DNA of 64,000 nt from Sphingobacterium detergens (GCF_003610355.1 NZ_RAPY01000002.1:372001-436000), one strand, 5' to 3'; numbered from the stretch's first letter, positions 18,776 through 27,777 are shown. Program-made: numbers and translations. The notes: a model not told the origin generated them from the sequence alone.

Positions 18776-18783
18776 TAAATTTG
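18776..18783 (+). promoter_or_regulatory. putative -7 element of the TPR gene
   Basis: TAAATTTG, 13 nt upstream of the ATG at 18797. A TTG lies 24 nt upstream, longer than the usual spacer. Confidence 0.45.
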
Positions 18784-18796
18784 AAATAAAAAAGAT

Positions 18797-19129
18797 ATGT
18801 CAACACGATTGGATCAACTCAACGAATTTTTGAAAGAGAGCCCTGAAGATCCTTTTTTAAAATACGCCATTGCTGCGGAGTATCTGAAGCTGAATGACGA
18901 ACAGGAAGCTGTGGCCAGATTTGAAAAGCTGATAGAAAACCATCCCGACTATGTGGGAACATATTATCATCTGGGAAAATTATATGAAAAACTGGACAAA
19001 CAGGAACCTGCAATTGCAACCTATAAAAATGGAATTGAAATAGCACGCAAAAGCCGTAATTTCCATGCATTGGGAGAGTTACAGGGAGCTTTGTCATTTT
19101 TAGTAGAGGATGACGATGATGATTTTTAA
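18797..19129 (+). CDS. small tetratricopeptide repeat protein
   Basis: 110 aa, cytoplasmic (no signal). Two to three TPR helices pairs are visible: PEDPFLKYAIAAEYLKLND, then EAVARFEKLIENHPDYVGTYYHLGKLYEKLDKQEPAIATY and a third partial unit. An acidic tail (EDDDDDF) ends the protein. TPR proteins scaffold protein contacts; the partner is unknown. The NlpE-like gene follows after 85 nt. Confidence 0.85.
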   Translation: MSTRLDQLNEFLKESPEDPFLKYAIAAEYLKLNDEQEAVARFEKLIENHPDYVGTYYHLGKLYEKLDKQEPAIATYKNGIEIARKSRNFHALGELQGALSFLVEDDDDDF

Positions 19130-19214
19130 TCCATTCTAAATTTTTGGTATCTAATTTGTTATGAATTTTAAGGGTGTAACTATTAGATGCTGATTTTTTT
19201 GAATTTGGAATGAG

Positions 19215-19634
19215 ATGAAAAGGTTTATTTGGACAGTGGGATTGTTGGTAATGATTGTATTGGGGGGATGTGACAATCCCAAACAGAGTGTGGCTGCCTA
19301 TAAAGATAATTTGCAAGAATTAAAGGGAAGAGACAGAGCGGAAATCGTGATCGGAGAATATAAAGGGGTGATGCCCTGTGCCGACTGCGATGGCATTGAA
19401 ACATTGATCTCATTACACAAAGACAACTCCTATAAATATTCGTCCAAATATCTGAACAAAAGTGATGATGTTTTTGTGCGTGAAGGAAAATGGAAATTGG
19501 ATGGAAACATTATTACACTGGACGGCGTTGATTACAAATTCAAATTAGGCAACCATTTCCTAAGCCAGTTGGATCTATCAGGTAATGATATTACCGGGGA
19601 TATCTCCAAATACTATGTGCTGACGAAAAACTGA
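19215..19634 (+). CDS. NlpE-like lipoprotein (copper resistance/envelope stress family)
   Basis: 139 aa with a lipoprotein signal ending LGGC (Cys19). The body matches the NlpE N-terminal domain: GEYKGVMPCADCDGIETLI carries the C-x-x-C pair (Cys55, Cys58), followed by repeated strand-turn segments (EGKWKLDGNIITLDG). In E. coli NlpE senses envelope and copper stress through Cpx; Bacteroidota lack that exact pathway, so only the domain is claimed. It has only the N-terminal domain, shorter than E. coli NlpE (236 aa). Confidence 0.82.
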   Translation: MKRFIWTVGLLVMIVLGGCDNPKQSVAAYKDNLQELKGRDRAEIVIGEYKGVMPCADCDGIETLISLHKDNSYKYSSKYLNKSDDVFVREGKWKLDGNIITLDGVDYKFKLGNHFLSQLDLSGNDITGDISKYYVLTKN

Positions 19635-19664
19635 AATTTATTGAACGATATAATACCTACATAG

Positions 19665-19696
19665 AAAAAAACCGAAGAGAATTCTCTTCGGTTTTT
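19665..19696. terminator. bidirectional terminator, NlpE gene / cysteine desulfurase gene
   Basis: Perfect palindrome with 14-bp arms, A-run on one side and T-run on the other (core ACCGAAGAG/CTCTTCGGT). Serves the two convergent genes. Confidence 0.88.
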
Positions 19697-19715
19697 TTGT
19701 TTAGTAGACTTATTG

Positions 19716-20852
19716 CTATTTATTTTTTGTACAAAGTTCTTTTAAGGTTGACACAACAAAATCCACTTCTTCTTTTGTGTTGTTTTTGCAAAAGGAGAAT
19801 CTGACCGATGGACGGTCTGAATTTGTTTTAATAGCTCCCAATACATGAGACCCAATATCTGTTCCTGAACTACAGGCGCTTCCTCCTGAGCATGATATGC
19901 CCGAAATGTCCAGATTGAATAGCAACATATCAGCAAGGTCACTGCAAGGGAAGGATACGTTTAGTACCGTATATAGCGATTTACTAGGCTCGATAACTCC
20001 ATTGAAATCAATATCTGGAATCGCTTTTTGCAGCTCATCAATCATATACGATTTAAGCGCCTGAATATAAGCTTGATGTTCTTCCATATGCTCATAGGCA
20101 AGTTCTAAAGCTTTGGCGAGCCCCGCTATCCCATAAACATTCTCAGTTCCGCCACGCATATTTCGCTCTTGAGCTCCACCATAAATCAATGGTTTAATTT
20201 TATTATTTGCATTGATATAGAGAAAACCTACACCTTTTGGTCCGTGAAACTTGTGCGCTGCACCTGTAATGAAATCGATTTTAAGATGCCCTAGATCATG
20301 CGGATAATGGCCCATGGTCTGCACGGTATCCGAGTGAAATATCGCATTGTATTGTTGGCATAATTCCGATATACGTTGGATATCATTCAGGTTGCCAATT
20401 TCATTATTGGCGTGCATAATGGAAACAAAGGTACGGGGATTGCTACTTAAAAGCTCTTCCAGTTGATTCAGGTCAAGATTCCCCTTGTTGTCCACATGAA
20501 GCAGATCAAGATGAACTTTTCCTTGCTTCTCCAGCTCCTCCAAGGTATGTAGAACAGCATGGTGCTCTATCGGTGAGGTAATTGCATGTGTGATGCCAAA
20601 GTCCGTGATCGAACGTACGATCGCCATATTATCGGCTTCGGTTCCACCCGAGGTAAAGAAAATTTCTGCCGGAGATACATGGAGTAGGTTGGCGATTGTT
20701 TTCCGGGCCTTTTCTACTATTGTTTTTACTTGTCTTCCGTGACTATGGATAGAAGATGGATTTCCAAAATTGTTATCCATGACATCTACCATTACTTTTA
20801 TAACTTCAGGATCTAAGGCTGTAGTCGCAGCATTGTCAAAATATACTTGCAT
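19716..20852 (-). CDS. cysteine desulfurase (NifS/IscS family)
   Basis: 378 aa, PLP-dependent, converting cysteine to alanine and passing sulfur on for Fe-S clusters or tRNA thiolation. Visible: FDNAATT at the N-terminus, HANNEIGN, the PLP lysine Lys201 in GAAHKFHGPKG, and the persulfide cysteine Cys327 in CSGGSACSSG. It stands alone, without iscU or suf genes, so whether it serves Fe-S clusters or tRNA modification is open. A second Cys (321) lies close to the active loop. Confidence 0.93.
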   Translation of the reverse strand: MQVYFDNAATTALDPEVIKVMVDVMDNNFGNPSSIHSHGRQVKTIVEKARKTIANLLHVSPAEIFFTSGGTEADNMAIVRSITDFGITHAITSPIEHHAVLHTLEELEKQGKVHLDLLHVDNKGNLDLNQLEELLSSNPRTFVSIMHANNEIGNLNDIQRISELCQQYNAIFHSDTVQTMGHYPHDLGHLKIDFITGAAHKFHGPKGVGFLYINANNKIKPLIYGGAQERNMRGGTENVYGIAGLAKALELAYEHMEEHQAYIQALKSYMIDELQKAIPDIDFNGVIEPSKSLYTVLNVSFPCSDLADMLLFNLDISGISCSGGSACSSGTDIGSHVLGAIKTNSDRPSVRFSFCKNNTKEEVDFVVSTLKELCTKNK

Positions 20853-20856
20853 GATG

Positions 20857-20885
20857 CAAAATTACAAATCTCAAAAGTAAATCAA
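20857..20885 (-). promoter_or_regulatory. promoter of the cysteine desulfurase gene
   Basis: Minus-strand TTG (20885-20883), 18 nt spacer, TAATTTTG (20864-20857). The -7 box ends 5 nt before the ATG. Confidence 0.6.
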
Positions 20886-21085
20886 ATGCATTAAATGACT
20901 TATTTTCATCATAATTTAGTCGTTTTTTTCTATTGGAGGGCTGAATAGGGATGGAGAGCTTTTCGATTGAAATCAGAAGACCTCAAAAAAGTAAAAGTGT
21001 ATCCGTTGTGAATTGGATCTTTGATATGGAATTGTTTGGGGGAATATGAGGGGAATAGGGGCAAACTTGTTGTCTCGAGGTTGAA

Positions 21086-21124
21086 GTGTACCCCAAAAGT
21101 TAAATAAAAACCTTTGGGGTTCAC
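21086..21124. repeat. inverted repeat resembling insertion-sequence ends
   Basis: GTGTACCCCAAAAGTT (21086-21101) and AACCTTTGGGGTTCAC (21109-21124) pair at 14 of 16 positions over a 7-nt gap. The sequence resembles terminal repeats of some IS3-like elements, as recalled rather than searched. No transposase is nearby and no T-run follows. Confidence 0.55.
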
Positions 21125-21167
21125 TATCTATGACAAATATACATTTGAGGAGGAACTTGCTACGGCG

Positions 21168-22799
21168 TTATAGTAAATGTGGACGGCGTCTGCGTACAAT
21201 TATTAGAAGAAATCCACCCAAAGCGATTGCTAGACCAAGATATGCAGCGATGTCACCTACTTTGGTATATGTTGTAATCTCTTCGCTCAAATTGATCTCC
21301 TGATTCAATGCTGCGGGCTCCCACCATTTTGTCTGTTGTACGATATCACCACGTTGATTGATAAAACCGGAGATTCCGGTATTCGCCGATCGGGCAACCC
21401 AGCGTCGATTTTCGATGGCCCTTAATTTTGCATATTGCAAATGTTGGTCTTTTCCAGAAGTATTGCCCCACCAGCCATCGTTGGTGATGATCGCAATAAA
21501 CTGTGCGCCTTTTTTAACATATTTTGCCACATAATCTCCCCAGATAGATTCATAGCAGATGACAGGAGCTGCGCCAATACCACTTTGTGCATAGAAAACC
21601 GAAGGTTCTGCTTGTTTTCCATAGCCACCTGTCGTACCTCCAAAAGCTTTAAACAAAGGTTTTAAAAAATTCATCGCAGCACCAAAGGGCATTTGTTCTA
21701 CGCCAGGAACCAATTTAGATTTATGGTAAAATTGCAGCTTGGATGAGTAATCGATCAATGTTGCTGCATTAAAATTATCCTGGTAAATGTTCGGGGCAAT
21801 TTCACGTGCAGTTGCTGTCTTCGCATAATTATATAATTGATAACTCTCTATACCCGATAAGACATTGCCATTTTTGTATTGATCCAAAAATTTTAGAATA
21901 CGCTGATAGGAATACGTTTCACGCAGGTTTTCTTCATCAAAATCACCATTTTGGGAAAGAGCCGTTTCAGGCCAGATAAAAAATTCCGTATTAGGTTTGG
22001 CTACTGAACTTGACAGTGAAAACAAGGTGTTTAATTGCTCCTCGGGACTGATCTGAAACTTGATGTAAGGGTTCACATTGGGCTGGACCACTACCACCTG
22101 GGCTGGGTTTTGGTGTTCCTCGTACTTGAAATAGCGAACCAATGAATAGACCGTTGGAACACATAAGACCAGCACTAGACAAAGAATGGGAACTATCCTA
22201 TTTTTGAGTTGGTAGATACCTTTTCTATTGAGGTAGATTACAAAAACTAAGATATTGACCAACCAGATCCATATTGATCCGCCGTATACACCAGTGATGT
22301 CGTACCATTGAATCAATTGATGAAAATTAGCAAAGCCGTTTCCTAAAGTCATCCATGGAAATGCAAGATCCCAAGTAGCATGAAGAAATTCATAACTGAT
22401 CCAAAATCCCATTAATCCAAAAAGGGATAACAACAGCGAAGTCTTACGTCTTAATCGATAGTATAAGTTGAATGCGATGGCCATTAATGCAGCGCCCAGA
22501 CAGAAGGGGATCAAACTGATCAAAATCGCGGCAAAAGGAGGCATAACTGCAGAGATGGAATTGTATACCCAATAAATGGATGCGGTATTCCAGATGACTG
22601 CCGTCAGACCTGCCGTTAGAAAGATCTTTTTACCTTTCTTTTTAATTGTATCATTACGGATGATATTTTCCAGCGCAATCAATAAGGGTAAAAAGCCGAT
22701 AAAAAGCAATACGCTGGAATAAGGGATGGGGGGCCAACCCAACCACAATAAAAAGGCACTTAAAAGTGCCAATAAATAGTTGTTCTTCACAATATCCAC
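21168..22799 (-). CDS. lnt: apolipoprotein N-acyltransferase
   Basis: 543 aa. It transfers the third acyl chain to lipoproteins at the inner membrane. An N-terminal block of membrane helices (about residues 8-222) precedes a periplasmic nitrilase domain with catalytic Glu278 (IWPETA), the Lys of YHKSKLVP (about 360-362) and Cys415 (VICYESIWGD); a last helix lies near 515-535. The start is GTG at 22799, 6 nt after the stop of the PH-domain gene. Another GTG lies three codons downstream. Probably cotranscribed with rsmI and the PH gene. Confidence 0.95.
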   Translation of the reverse strand: MDIVKNNYLLALLSAFLLWLGWPPIPYSSVLLFIGFLPLLIALENIIRNDTIKKKGKKIFLTAGLTAVIWNTASIYWVYNSISAVMPPFAAILISLIPFCLGAALMAIAFNLYYRLRRKTSLLLSLFGLMGFWISYEFLHATWDLAFPWMTLGNGFANFHQLIQWYDITGVYGGSIWIWLVNILVFVIYLNRKGIYQLKNRIVPILCLVLVLCVPTVYSLVRYFKYEEHQNPAQVVVVQPNVNPYIKFQISPEEQLNTLFSLSSSVAKPNTEFFIWPETALSQNGDFDEENLRETYSYQRILKFLDQYKNGNVLSGIESYQLYNYAKTATAREIAPNIYQDNFNAATLIDYSSKLQFYHKSKLVPGVEQMPFGAAMNFLKPLFKAFGGTTGGYGKQAEPSVFYAQSGIGAAPVICYESIWGDYVAKYVKKGAQFIAIITNDGWWGNTSGKDQHLQYAKLRAIENRRWVARSANTGISGFINQRGDIVQQTKWWEPAALNQEINLSEEITTYTKVGDIAAYLGLAIALGGFLLIIVRRRRPHLL

Positions 22800-22805
22800 T
22801 TATTT

Positions 22806-23531
22806 TTATAAACTGGATAAAACTTCTCTTTTCTTTTGTTCGTATTCATCTTGTGTGATGAGTTGCTTGTCAAAGAGTGTCTTTAGTTTTTTTAGTTTTA
22901 AGGTAATTTCATCCTCCTCTTCTTCGATAACTGGAGTCACAGGAGCGGAAACAGGTGGCGCTGGTGGCACTACTGGTGCCGAGAAAACAGGTTGTGCTAC
23001 TGGCGCAGGAGGGGTAACGAACGGTGCTGCTGTCGAAACTGGTGCCGGAGTCGGCTGATCGTCTTCAATCTTCTCTACGATAACCTCCCGAGGGCTGCTG
23101 GGGGCGATTACGATCTTTTCCTTTTCAGCAGCTAGCTCTGCTTTTTTATAATTTTCAAGAGCAGCTTTAATATATTGGTAGAGTTTTCTGGCTTGAACTT
23201 TTGGAATATAGTCAATACTTAAGTTTTCTCCAGTAAAAGGAATGACAGTGACCTTTGAACCAAAGATCTCTTCTTTGAAGGCTATATCTTTAATATCCTG
23301 CCATCCGAAAATTTCAAAATCAGTCGCTAAGCCCAATTTGGTAAATTCACACATAAAAATGCGTTTATTACTAATGGTGATACTGTCCGGTAAAATTGTC
23401 ACCGCAGGTTTTTTCTGTACCGCGATATAATCTATTTTTTCTCCTGGAGTAAGCATGTCCTGGACTTTAGTAATCAATTTTTCAATGATTTTTATATCCT
23501 GTCCATCTTGTGCAAATTGTTCCATGTTCAT
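22806..23531 (-). CDS. PH-like and SHOCT domain protein
   Basis: 241 aa, cytoplasmic. The first 130 residues look like a bacterial PH-like domain (SITISNKRIFMCEF, GWQDIKDIAFKEEIFGSKVTVI). A long Pro/Val/Ala-rich linker (about 150-200) leads to a C-terminal SHOCT-type helix pair (LKKLKTLFDKQLITQDEYEQKKREVL). SHOCT domains are thought to aid oligomerisation. Two ATGs (23531, 23525) are possible. It lies between rsmI (36 nt) and lnt (6 nt), an unstudied partner in that set. Function unknown. Confidence 0.78.
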   Translation of the reverse strand: MNMEQFAQDGQDIKIIEKLITKVQDMLTPGEKIDYIAVQKKPAVTILPDSITISNKRIFMCEFTKLGLATDFEIFGWQDIKDIAFKEEIFGSKVTVIPFTGENLSIDYIPKVQARKLYQYIKAALENYKKAELAAEKEKIVIAPSSPREVIVEKIEDDQPTPAPVSTAAPFVTPPAPVAQPVFSAPVVPPAPPVSAPVTPVIEEEEDEITLKLKKLKTLFDKQLITQDEYEQKKREVLSSL

Positions 23532-23567
23532 GTCAAATACGTTTTATTAATCAAAGATTGTCAAAAT

Positions 23568-24233
23568 TTATTCCAATCCACCTACACAAAATACAAATTC
23601 TCCTTTAATTGGATTGTTTTCAAAGTGTAATTTTAAATCAGTTAATGTTCCGCGAACATTTTCCTCATATAACTTGCTCAATTCTCTAGAAATTGAAGCT
23701 TGTCTCTCGGCACCGAAGACAGTAATAAACTCTTCGATTGTCTTGAGGATGCGGTGTGGTGATTCGTAGAAAATCATTGTTCTCTTTTCCTCAGCTAAAG
23801 CCTTGAGACGAGTTTGACGTCCTTTTTTAACAGGGAGGAATCCTTCAAAACAGAAACGGTCATTTGGTAAACCTGAGTTTACAAGGGCCGGTACAAAAGC
23901 GGTGGCACCGGGTAGACATTGCACTTCCAATCCTTCTTTAAGAGCAGCTCGCACCAATAAAAAACCGGGATCAGAGATCGCTGGTGTCCCCGCATCTGAA
24001 ATGAGGGCGATATTTTGTCCTTCTTTCAGAAACTTTATGATTTCGGAAACTGCTTTGTGCTCATTATGTTGATGATGTGCAAATACCTTTTTATCGATGC
24101 CAAAATGCTTTAAAAGGGGAGCACTCGTTCTTGTATCCTCTGCTAAGATGATGTCTACTTCTTTCAGAATATTGACTGCACGAAAGGTCATGTCCTCCAG
24201 ATTGCCAATAGGTGTTGGAACTAAATATAACAT
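23568..24233 (-). CDS. rsmI: 16S rRNA (cytidine(1402)-2'-O)-methyltransferase
   Basis: 221 aa from the ATG at 24233; two extra codons reach a TTG that overlaps the promoter box. A tetrapyrrole methylase-fold enzyme using SAM to methylate the ribose of C1402 in the decoding centre. Motifs: YLVPTPIGNLEDMT, LAEDTRTSAPLLKHF, ISDAGTPAISDPG and FYESPHRILKT. E. coli RsmI is longer (286 aa); the shorter form without the C-terminal extension appears usual here. First gene of a likely rsmI-PH-lnt transcript. Confidence 0.95.
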   Translation of the reverse strand: MLYLVPTPIGNLEDMTFRAVNILKEVDIILAEDTRTSAPLLKHFGIDKKVFAHHQHNEHKAVSEIIKFLKEGQNIALISDAGTPAISDPGFLLVRAALKEGLEVQCLPGATAFVPALVNSGLPNDRFCFEGFLPVKKGRQTRLKALAEEKRTMIFYESPHRILKTIEEFITVFGAERQASISRELSKLYEENVRGTLTDLKLHFENNPIKGEFVFCVGGLE

Positions 24234-24236
24234 GGT

Positions 24237-24244
24237 CAAAGTTA
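24237..24244 (-). promoter_or_regulatory. putative -7 element of rsmI
   Basis: Minus-strand TAACTTTG ending 3 nt upstream of the ATG at 24233, implying a nearly leaderless transcript. Confidence 0.4.
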
Positions 24245-24324
24245 AGTTTTTTTTACTATATAATATGTGCTAAAACATTCTGTCTATTTTGGAGTTATTT
24301 TCTATATAAATGCAATAATAAATT

Positions 24325-25398
24325 ATGCAATACATCGAAAAAATACAAGCACATCTAGGTGCAGAATCAGATTATCTATTAGCGTTTGACAAACCAGCAG
24401 TTTCCAAAACGATGCTCTATCTTCCCGAATCTACTTTTATTGATCAGGTATATGGTGCGAGCGACCGCACACCGCAGGTATTGCGTAGTCTGGGACAACT
24501 TTTCGGAACGGGGCGGCTTGCCGATACCGGGTATCTGTCCATATTGCCGGTAGATCAGGGGATCGAACATAGTGCAGGCGCTTCTTTTGCTCCCAATCCC
24601 CAATATTTTGATCCGGAGAATATCGTGAAATTAGCACTGGAAGGAAACTGTAATGCCGTAGCCTCGACTTTTGGTGTTTTAGGGGCAGTATCACGAAAAT
24701 ATGCACACAAGATTCCTTTCCTAGTCAAAATCAATCACAACGAACTGTTAACCTATCCCAATCGTGCTGATCAAATTCTGTACGGAACGATACGCGAAGC
24801 CTGGAACATGGGCGCGGTAGCAGTTGGAGCGACTATTTATTTCGGTTCAGAAGAATCCGATCGTCAGATTATCGAAGTAGCAAAAGCATTTGAAGAAGCA
24901 CATTCACTTGGTATGGCTACGGTATTATGGTGTTATTTGCGGAATTCAGCATTTAAAACAGGAGACAAAGATTATCATTTAGCTGCGGATCTAACAGGAC
25001 AGGCCAACCATCTCGGTGTAACCATAAAAGCAGATATTATTAAACAAAAACTTCCAGAATTGAACGGTGGTTTTAAGGCACTGAATATGGGTAAAAGTAG
25101 TTATGGTAAATTAGATGAACGGATGTATACCCAGTTATCATCGGACCATCCGATTGATCTTTGTCGCTACCAGGTGCTCAATTGTTTCGCCGGTAGGGCA
25201 GGACTGATCAATTCAGGCGGAGCATCGGGACAAAACGATATAGAGGAAGCAGTAAAAACTGCTGTGATCAATAAAAGAGCTGGCGGGACAGGCTTGATAT
25301 CCGGTCGGAAAGCTTTTCAAAAACCGATGAATGAAGGGGTCGAATTGCTACATGCAATCCAAGATGTCTATTTATGTAATGAAGTTACGATAGCTTAG
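24325..25398 (+). CDS. fbaB: class I fructose-bisphosphate aldolase (FbaB/DhnA type)
   Basis: 357 aa. Splits or forms fructose 1,6-bisphosphate through a Schiff-base lysine, without a metal. The family block [19 protein letters not shown] near residue 73 and the later [16 protein letters not shown] segment with the likely Schiff-base Lys are diagnostic; the phosphate-binding INSGGASGQ and [15 protein letters not shown] loops follow. Divergent from rsmI, single-gene as far as visible. Confidence 0.92.
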   Translation: MQYIEKIQAHLGAESDYLLAFDKPAVSKTMLYLPESTFIDQVYGASDRTPQVLRSLGQLFGTGRLADTGYLSILPVDQGIEHSAGASFAPNPQYFDPENIVKLALEGNCNAVASTFGVLGAVSRKYAHKIPFLVKINHNELLTYPNRADQILYGTIREAWNMGAVAVGATIYFGSEESDRQIIEVAKAFEEAHSLGMATVLWCYLRNSAFKTGDKDYHLAADLTGQANHLGVTIKADIIKQKLPELNGGFKALNMGKSSYGKLDERMYTQLSSDHPIDLCRYQVLNCFAGRAGLINSGGASGQNDIEEAVKTAVINKRAGGTGLISGRKAFQKPMNEGVELLHAIQDVYLCNEVTIA

Positions 25399-25698
25399 AT
25401 GATCGTTTAAATCTGATTTAATATCAGAGTGTTGACAAAATATTCTTGTTGCCAATTCATTTTGCAGTAGTAAAATATAGCTTGGAATGTCCTTCGGAAA
25501 ACTGTTTTTCTGGAGGACGTTCTTTATATTAATCGGACCGGAATGAAAATAGGTGAAGAATTTCTCTTTCACTATTACTGAATATATCACTACCTGATGA
25601 TAAAACTGTGTTAACTCTGATCCAAATGAACGCATCCAAGGATAGCGCAAGCTATCAATAATAGGCAGTATCTTCTGAGCAGAACCAAGTTTTTCCAT
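25372..25698 (-). CDS. possible small hypothetical protein, overlapping the aldolase 3' end
   Basis: 108-aa frame starting at a true ATG, antisense to the last 27 nt of the aldolase gene. It has no recognised motif; it contains aromatic-rich segments ([20 protein letters not shown]). A degenerate -7 box (TATACTTG) lies about 10 nt upstream on the minus strand. The frame fills an otherwise empty gap of 460 nt. It could be a small orphan protein or chance. Confidence 0.3.
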   Translation of the reverse strand: MEKLGSAQKILPIIDSLRYPWMRSFGSELTQFYHQVVIYSVIVKEKFFTYFHSGPINIKNVLQKNSFPKDIPSYILLLQNELATRIFCQHSDIKSDLNDHLSYRNFIT

Positions 25699-25858
25699 TC
25701 AGTCGACAAGTATATAATGCATAACGAGGCAAGGGAATCTATGCGAGTGAAAGGAGCATGAATGCGCTACAAACAGGCGTTGTTGAATAAATTTGCTTGT
25801 ATATGAAGGCAAATTTATCTAAGTTTGTTCACTATTTTTTAAATAATACATTATAATT
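25399..25858. other. 460-nt gap between the aldolase gene and serS
   Basis: Holds the doubtful 108-aa minus-strand frame (25372-25698) and the serS promoter (25797-25827). No aldolase terminator was recognised. Confidence 0.45.
25797..25827 (+). promoter_or_regulatory. TTG-N20-TAAGTTTG promoter of serS (shared 31-bp type)
   Basis: TTG at 25797-25799, 20-nt spacer, TAAGTTTG at 25820-25827; the ATG is 31 nt further. The spacer TATATGAAGGCAAATTTATC shares its last 11 bases exactly with the bifunctional nuclease promoter. Confidence 0.78.
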
Positions 25859-27130
25859 ATGTTGCAATTGAATTATATCCGTGAAAACAGGGATACGGTT
25901 ATCGAAAGATTGGCTGTCAAGCATTTCAAGGAAATTGGATTGGTCGACGAAATCATCAGTTTAGATGAAGATCGCCGTAAGATCCAAGCGGAATCTGACG
26001 CCCTTTCGGGAGAAGCTAATGCGGCAGCAAAACAGATTGGAGATCTGATGCGCCAAGGAAAAAAAGAAGAAGCTGAAGCCGTTAAATCGCAATCGTCCGG
26101 ATATAAAGAGCAAGTAAAGCAACTGTTGGATAAATTGGGAGCGATTGAAATTGAGTTGAATGATAAGATTGTACAATTGCCTAATTTACCCCATCAATCT
26201 GTTCCCGTTGGTGTAAGCGCTGATGATAATGAAGTCGTATTAACAAATGGAGAGATTCCAGCTTTATCAGAAGACGCGTTGCCACATTGGGAATTATTAA
26301 ACAAATATGATATTGTGGATCTGGAGCTCGGAGTAAAAGTTGCGGGAGCCGGATTTCCAATTTATAAAGGCAAGGGGGCAAAATTGCAACGTGCATTGAT
26401 CAATTTCTTTCTGGATCAGGCGGCTGAGCAAGGATATGAAGAGGTACAAGTGCCGATCTTGGTGAATGAAGATTCAGCCTTTGCTACAGGGCAATTGCCA
26501 GATAAGGAAGGGCAGATGTATTATGTCAACAATGACAATCTATACTTGATCCCTACGGCAGAGGTTCCCGTAACCAATATTTACAGAGATGTGATTGTGA
26601 AGGAAGCGCAGTTCCCGATTAAGCATTGTGCGTATACGCCATGTTTCCGTCGCGAAGCGGGTTCCTATGGTGCCCATGTACGTGGTTTGAACCGTCTGCA
26701 CCAGTTTGATAAAGTTGAGGCTGTACAGATTGTTCATCCGGAAAAATCGTATGATGTGTTGGAAGAAATGAGCTTGTATGTACAAGGTCTGCTTAAAAAA
26801 TTGGAACTACCTTATCGTGTGTTGCGTTTATGTGGTGGCGATATGGGCTTTGCTTCTGCATTGACTTATGATATGGAGGTATATAGTTCTGCCCAAAAAC
26901 GCTGGTTGGAGGTTTCTTCTGTATCTAATTTTGAAACGTATCAAGCCAACCGACTGAAAGTACGCTTCAAAAATTCTGAAGGAAAAATGCAATTAGCTCA
27001 CACATTAAATGGGTCGGCCTTAGCCTTACCACGTATTGTTGCGGCTATTTTAGAGAATAATCAAACAGATAAAGGTATTCGGATACCAGCTGTTTTGGTA
27101 CCTTATACCAAATTCGAATATATTGATTAA
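25859..27130 (+). CDS. serS: seryl-tRNA synthetase
   Basis: 423 aa, normal length. Charges tRNA-Ser (and the selenocysteine tRNA if present). An N-terminal coiled-coil arm (about residues 28-105, rich in Glu/Lys/Gln) precedes the class II catalytic core: the TAEVPVTN segment, motif 2 CFRREAGSYG and motif 3 LNGSALALPRIVAAILENNQ. Monocistronic, with its own promoter and terminator. Confidence 0.98.
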   Translation: MLQLNYIRENRDTVIERLAVKHFKEIGLVDEIISLDEDRRKIQAESDALSGEANAAAKQIGDLMRQGKKEEAEAVKSQSSGYKEQVKQLLDKLGAIEIELNDKIVQLPNLPHQSVPVGVSADDNEVVLTNGEIPALSEDALPHWELLNKYDIVDLELGVKVAGAGFPIYKGKGAKLQRALINFFLDQAAEQGYEEVQVPILVNEDSAFATGQLPDKEGQMYYVNNDNLYLIPTAEVPVTNIYRDVIVKEAQFPIKHCAYTPCFRREAGSYGAHVRGLNRLHQFDKVEAVQIVHPEKSYDVLEEMSLYVQGLLKKLELPYRVLRLCGGDMGFASALTYDMEVYSSAQKRWLEVSSVSNFETYQANRLKVRFKNSEGKMQLAHTLNGSALALPRIVAAILENNQTDKGIRIPAVLVPYTKFEYID

Positions 27131-27175
27131 GCGAACGAATTAAATAACAAATTTCTTAATCGGGATTTGTGATAG

Positions 27176-27210
27176 AAAGAGACTCTACCTGAACAGGTAA
27201 AGTCTCTTTT
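27176..27210 (+). terminator. terminator of serS
   Basis: AAAGAGACT pairs with AGTCTCTTT, continued by TACCTG/CAGGTA across one mismatch, then eight T residues. Confidence 0.88.
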
Positions 27211-27777
27211 TTTTGGAATAACTCGATTTAAAATAACTTTAGAATCATTATAAATTGCATCTTTTTTTGTTGTAAAAAATGAATCAATCCTTATGTTAAT
27301 GTTTTCTTATCACATTGTTAATGTTTTGTTAAATATGAGTGATTCCGTATAAAATTCTGTTTTGAATTTGTTTGTTGAGTTTTTATTCTAAAATGAATCT
27401 CCCGTTTGAATTTGTAAGATACTGCTGTCTTTATTGCAGTATTTTTTGTTTTTGCTGCTGAATGTTAAAAAACTTGTAAAAGCAACTTTGGCTTTCTATA
27501 TTTGGAACCGCTAATAAAAATCGCACTAACTATTATTTACTGTAAATGCTGAAAGGAGCAAATTTTACAGCTGAGTATTTTCAACGGATGACTCTACATC
27601 TACCTAGGGTTGACTTTTCCAATAATATTTTCAACTGTTACCAACTGAATGGCGATATGCTGTTTTGCGTATTGTTATTTATTGTCTAAGCAATGTATGT
27701 TTAGACAGTTATGTTAACGGATATAATTTATATCAATATAAAGGACTAGAAAAATAATAAAATTAACTAACTAAAAC
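27210..27777. other. 568-nt leader region of the first SusC gene
   Basis: No coding frame supported. Contains the promoter at 27474-27504; the transcript would have a leader of about 265 nt before the SusC ATG. No riboswitch fold was recognised. Confidence 0.5.
27474..27504 (+). promoter_or_regulatory. promoter of susC1-susD1
   Basis: TTG (27474-27476), 20-nt spacer, TATATTTG (27497-27504): a full match to the Bacteroidota consensus. Confidence 0.65.

Larger units (their letters stand above)
18202..18796. other. 595-nt intergenic region between divergent etfB and the TPR gene
   Basis: T-rich and without a supported coding frame. It contains the etfB and TPR promoters at its two ends. A GCCG...CGGC pair near 18335-18360 is too weak to call. 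No RNA gene recognised. Confidence 0.4.
20853..21167. other. 315-nt intergenic region downstream of lnt
   Basis: Holds the cysteine desulfurase promoter and the inverted repeat at 21086-21124. A 64-codon frame (20930-21124, minus) is mostly built from that repeat and is not supported as a gene. Confidence 0.45.

Noticed and set aside
18202..18796. RNA gene or riboswitch upstream of etfB
   Set aside because: Only short, weak inverted repeats and T-rich sequence; promoters at the two ends explain the gap.
20930..21124. 64-codon minus-strand open frame after lnt
   Set aside because: Overlaps the IS-like inverted repeat and has no domain or promoter.
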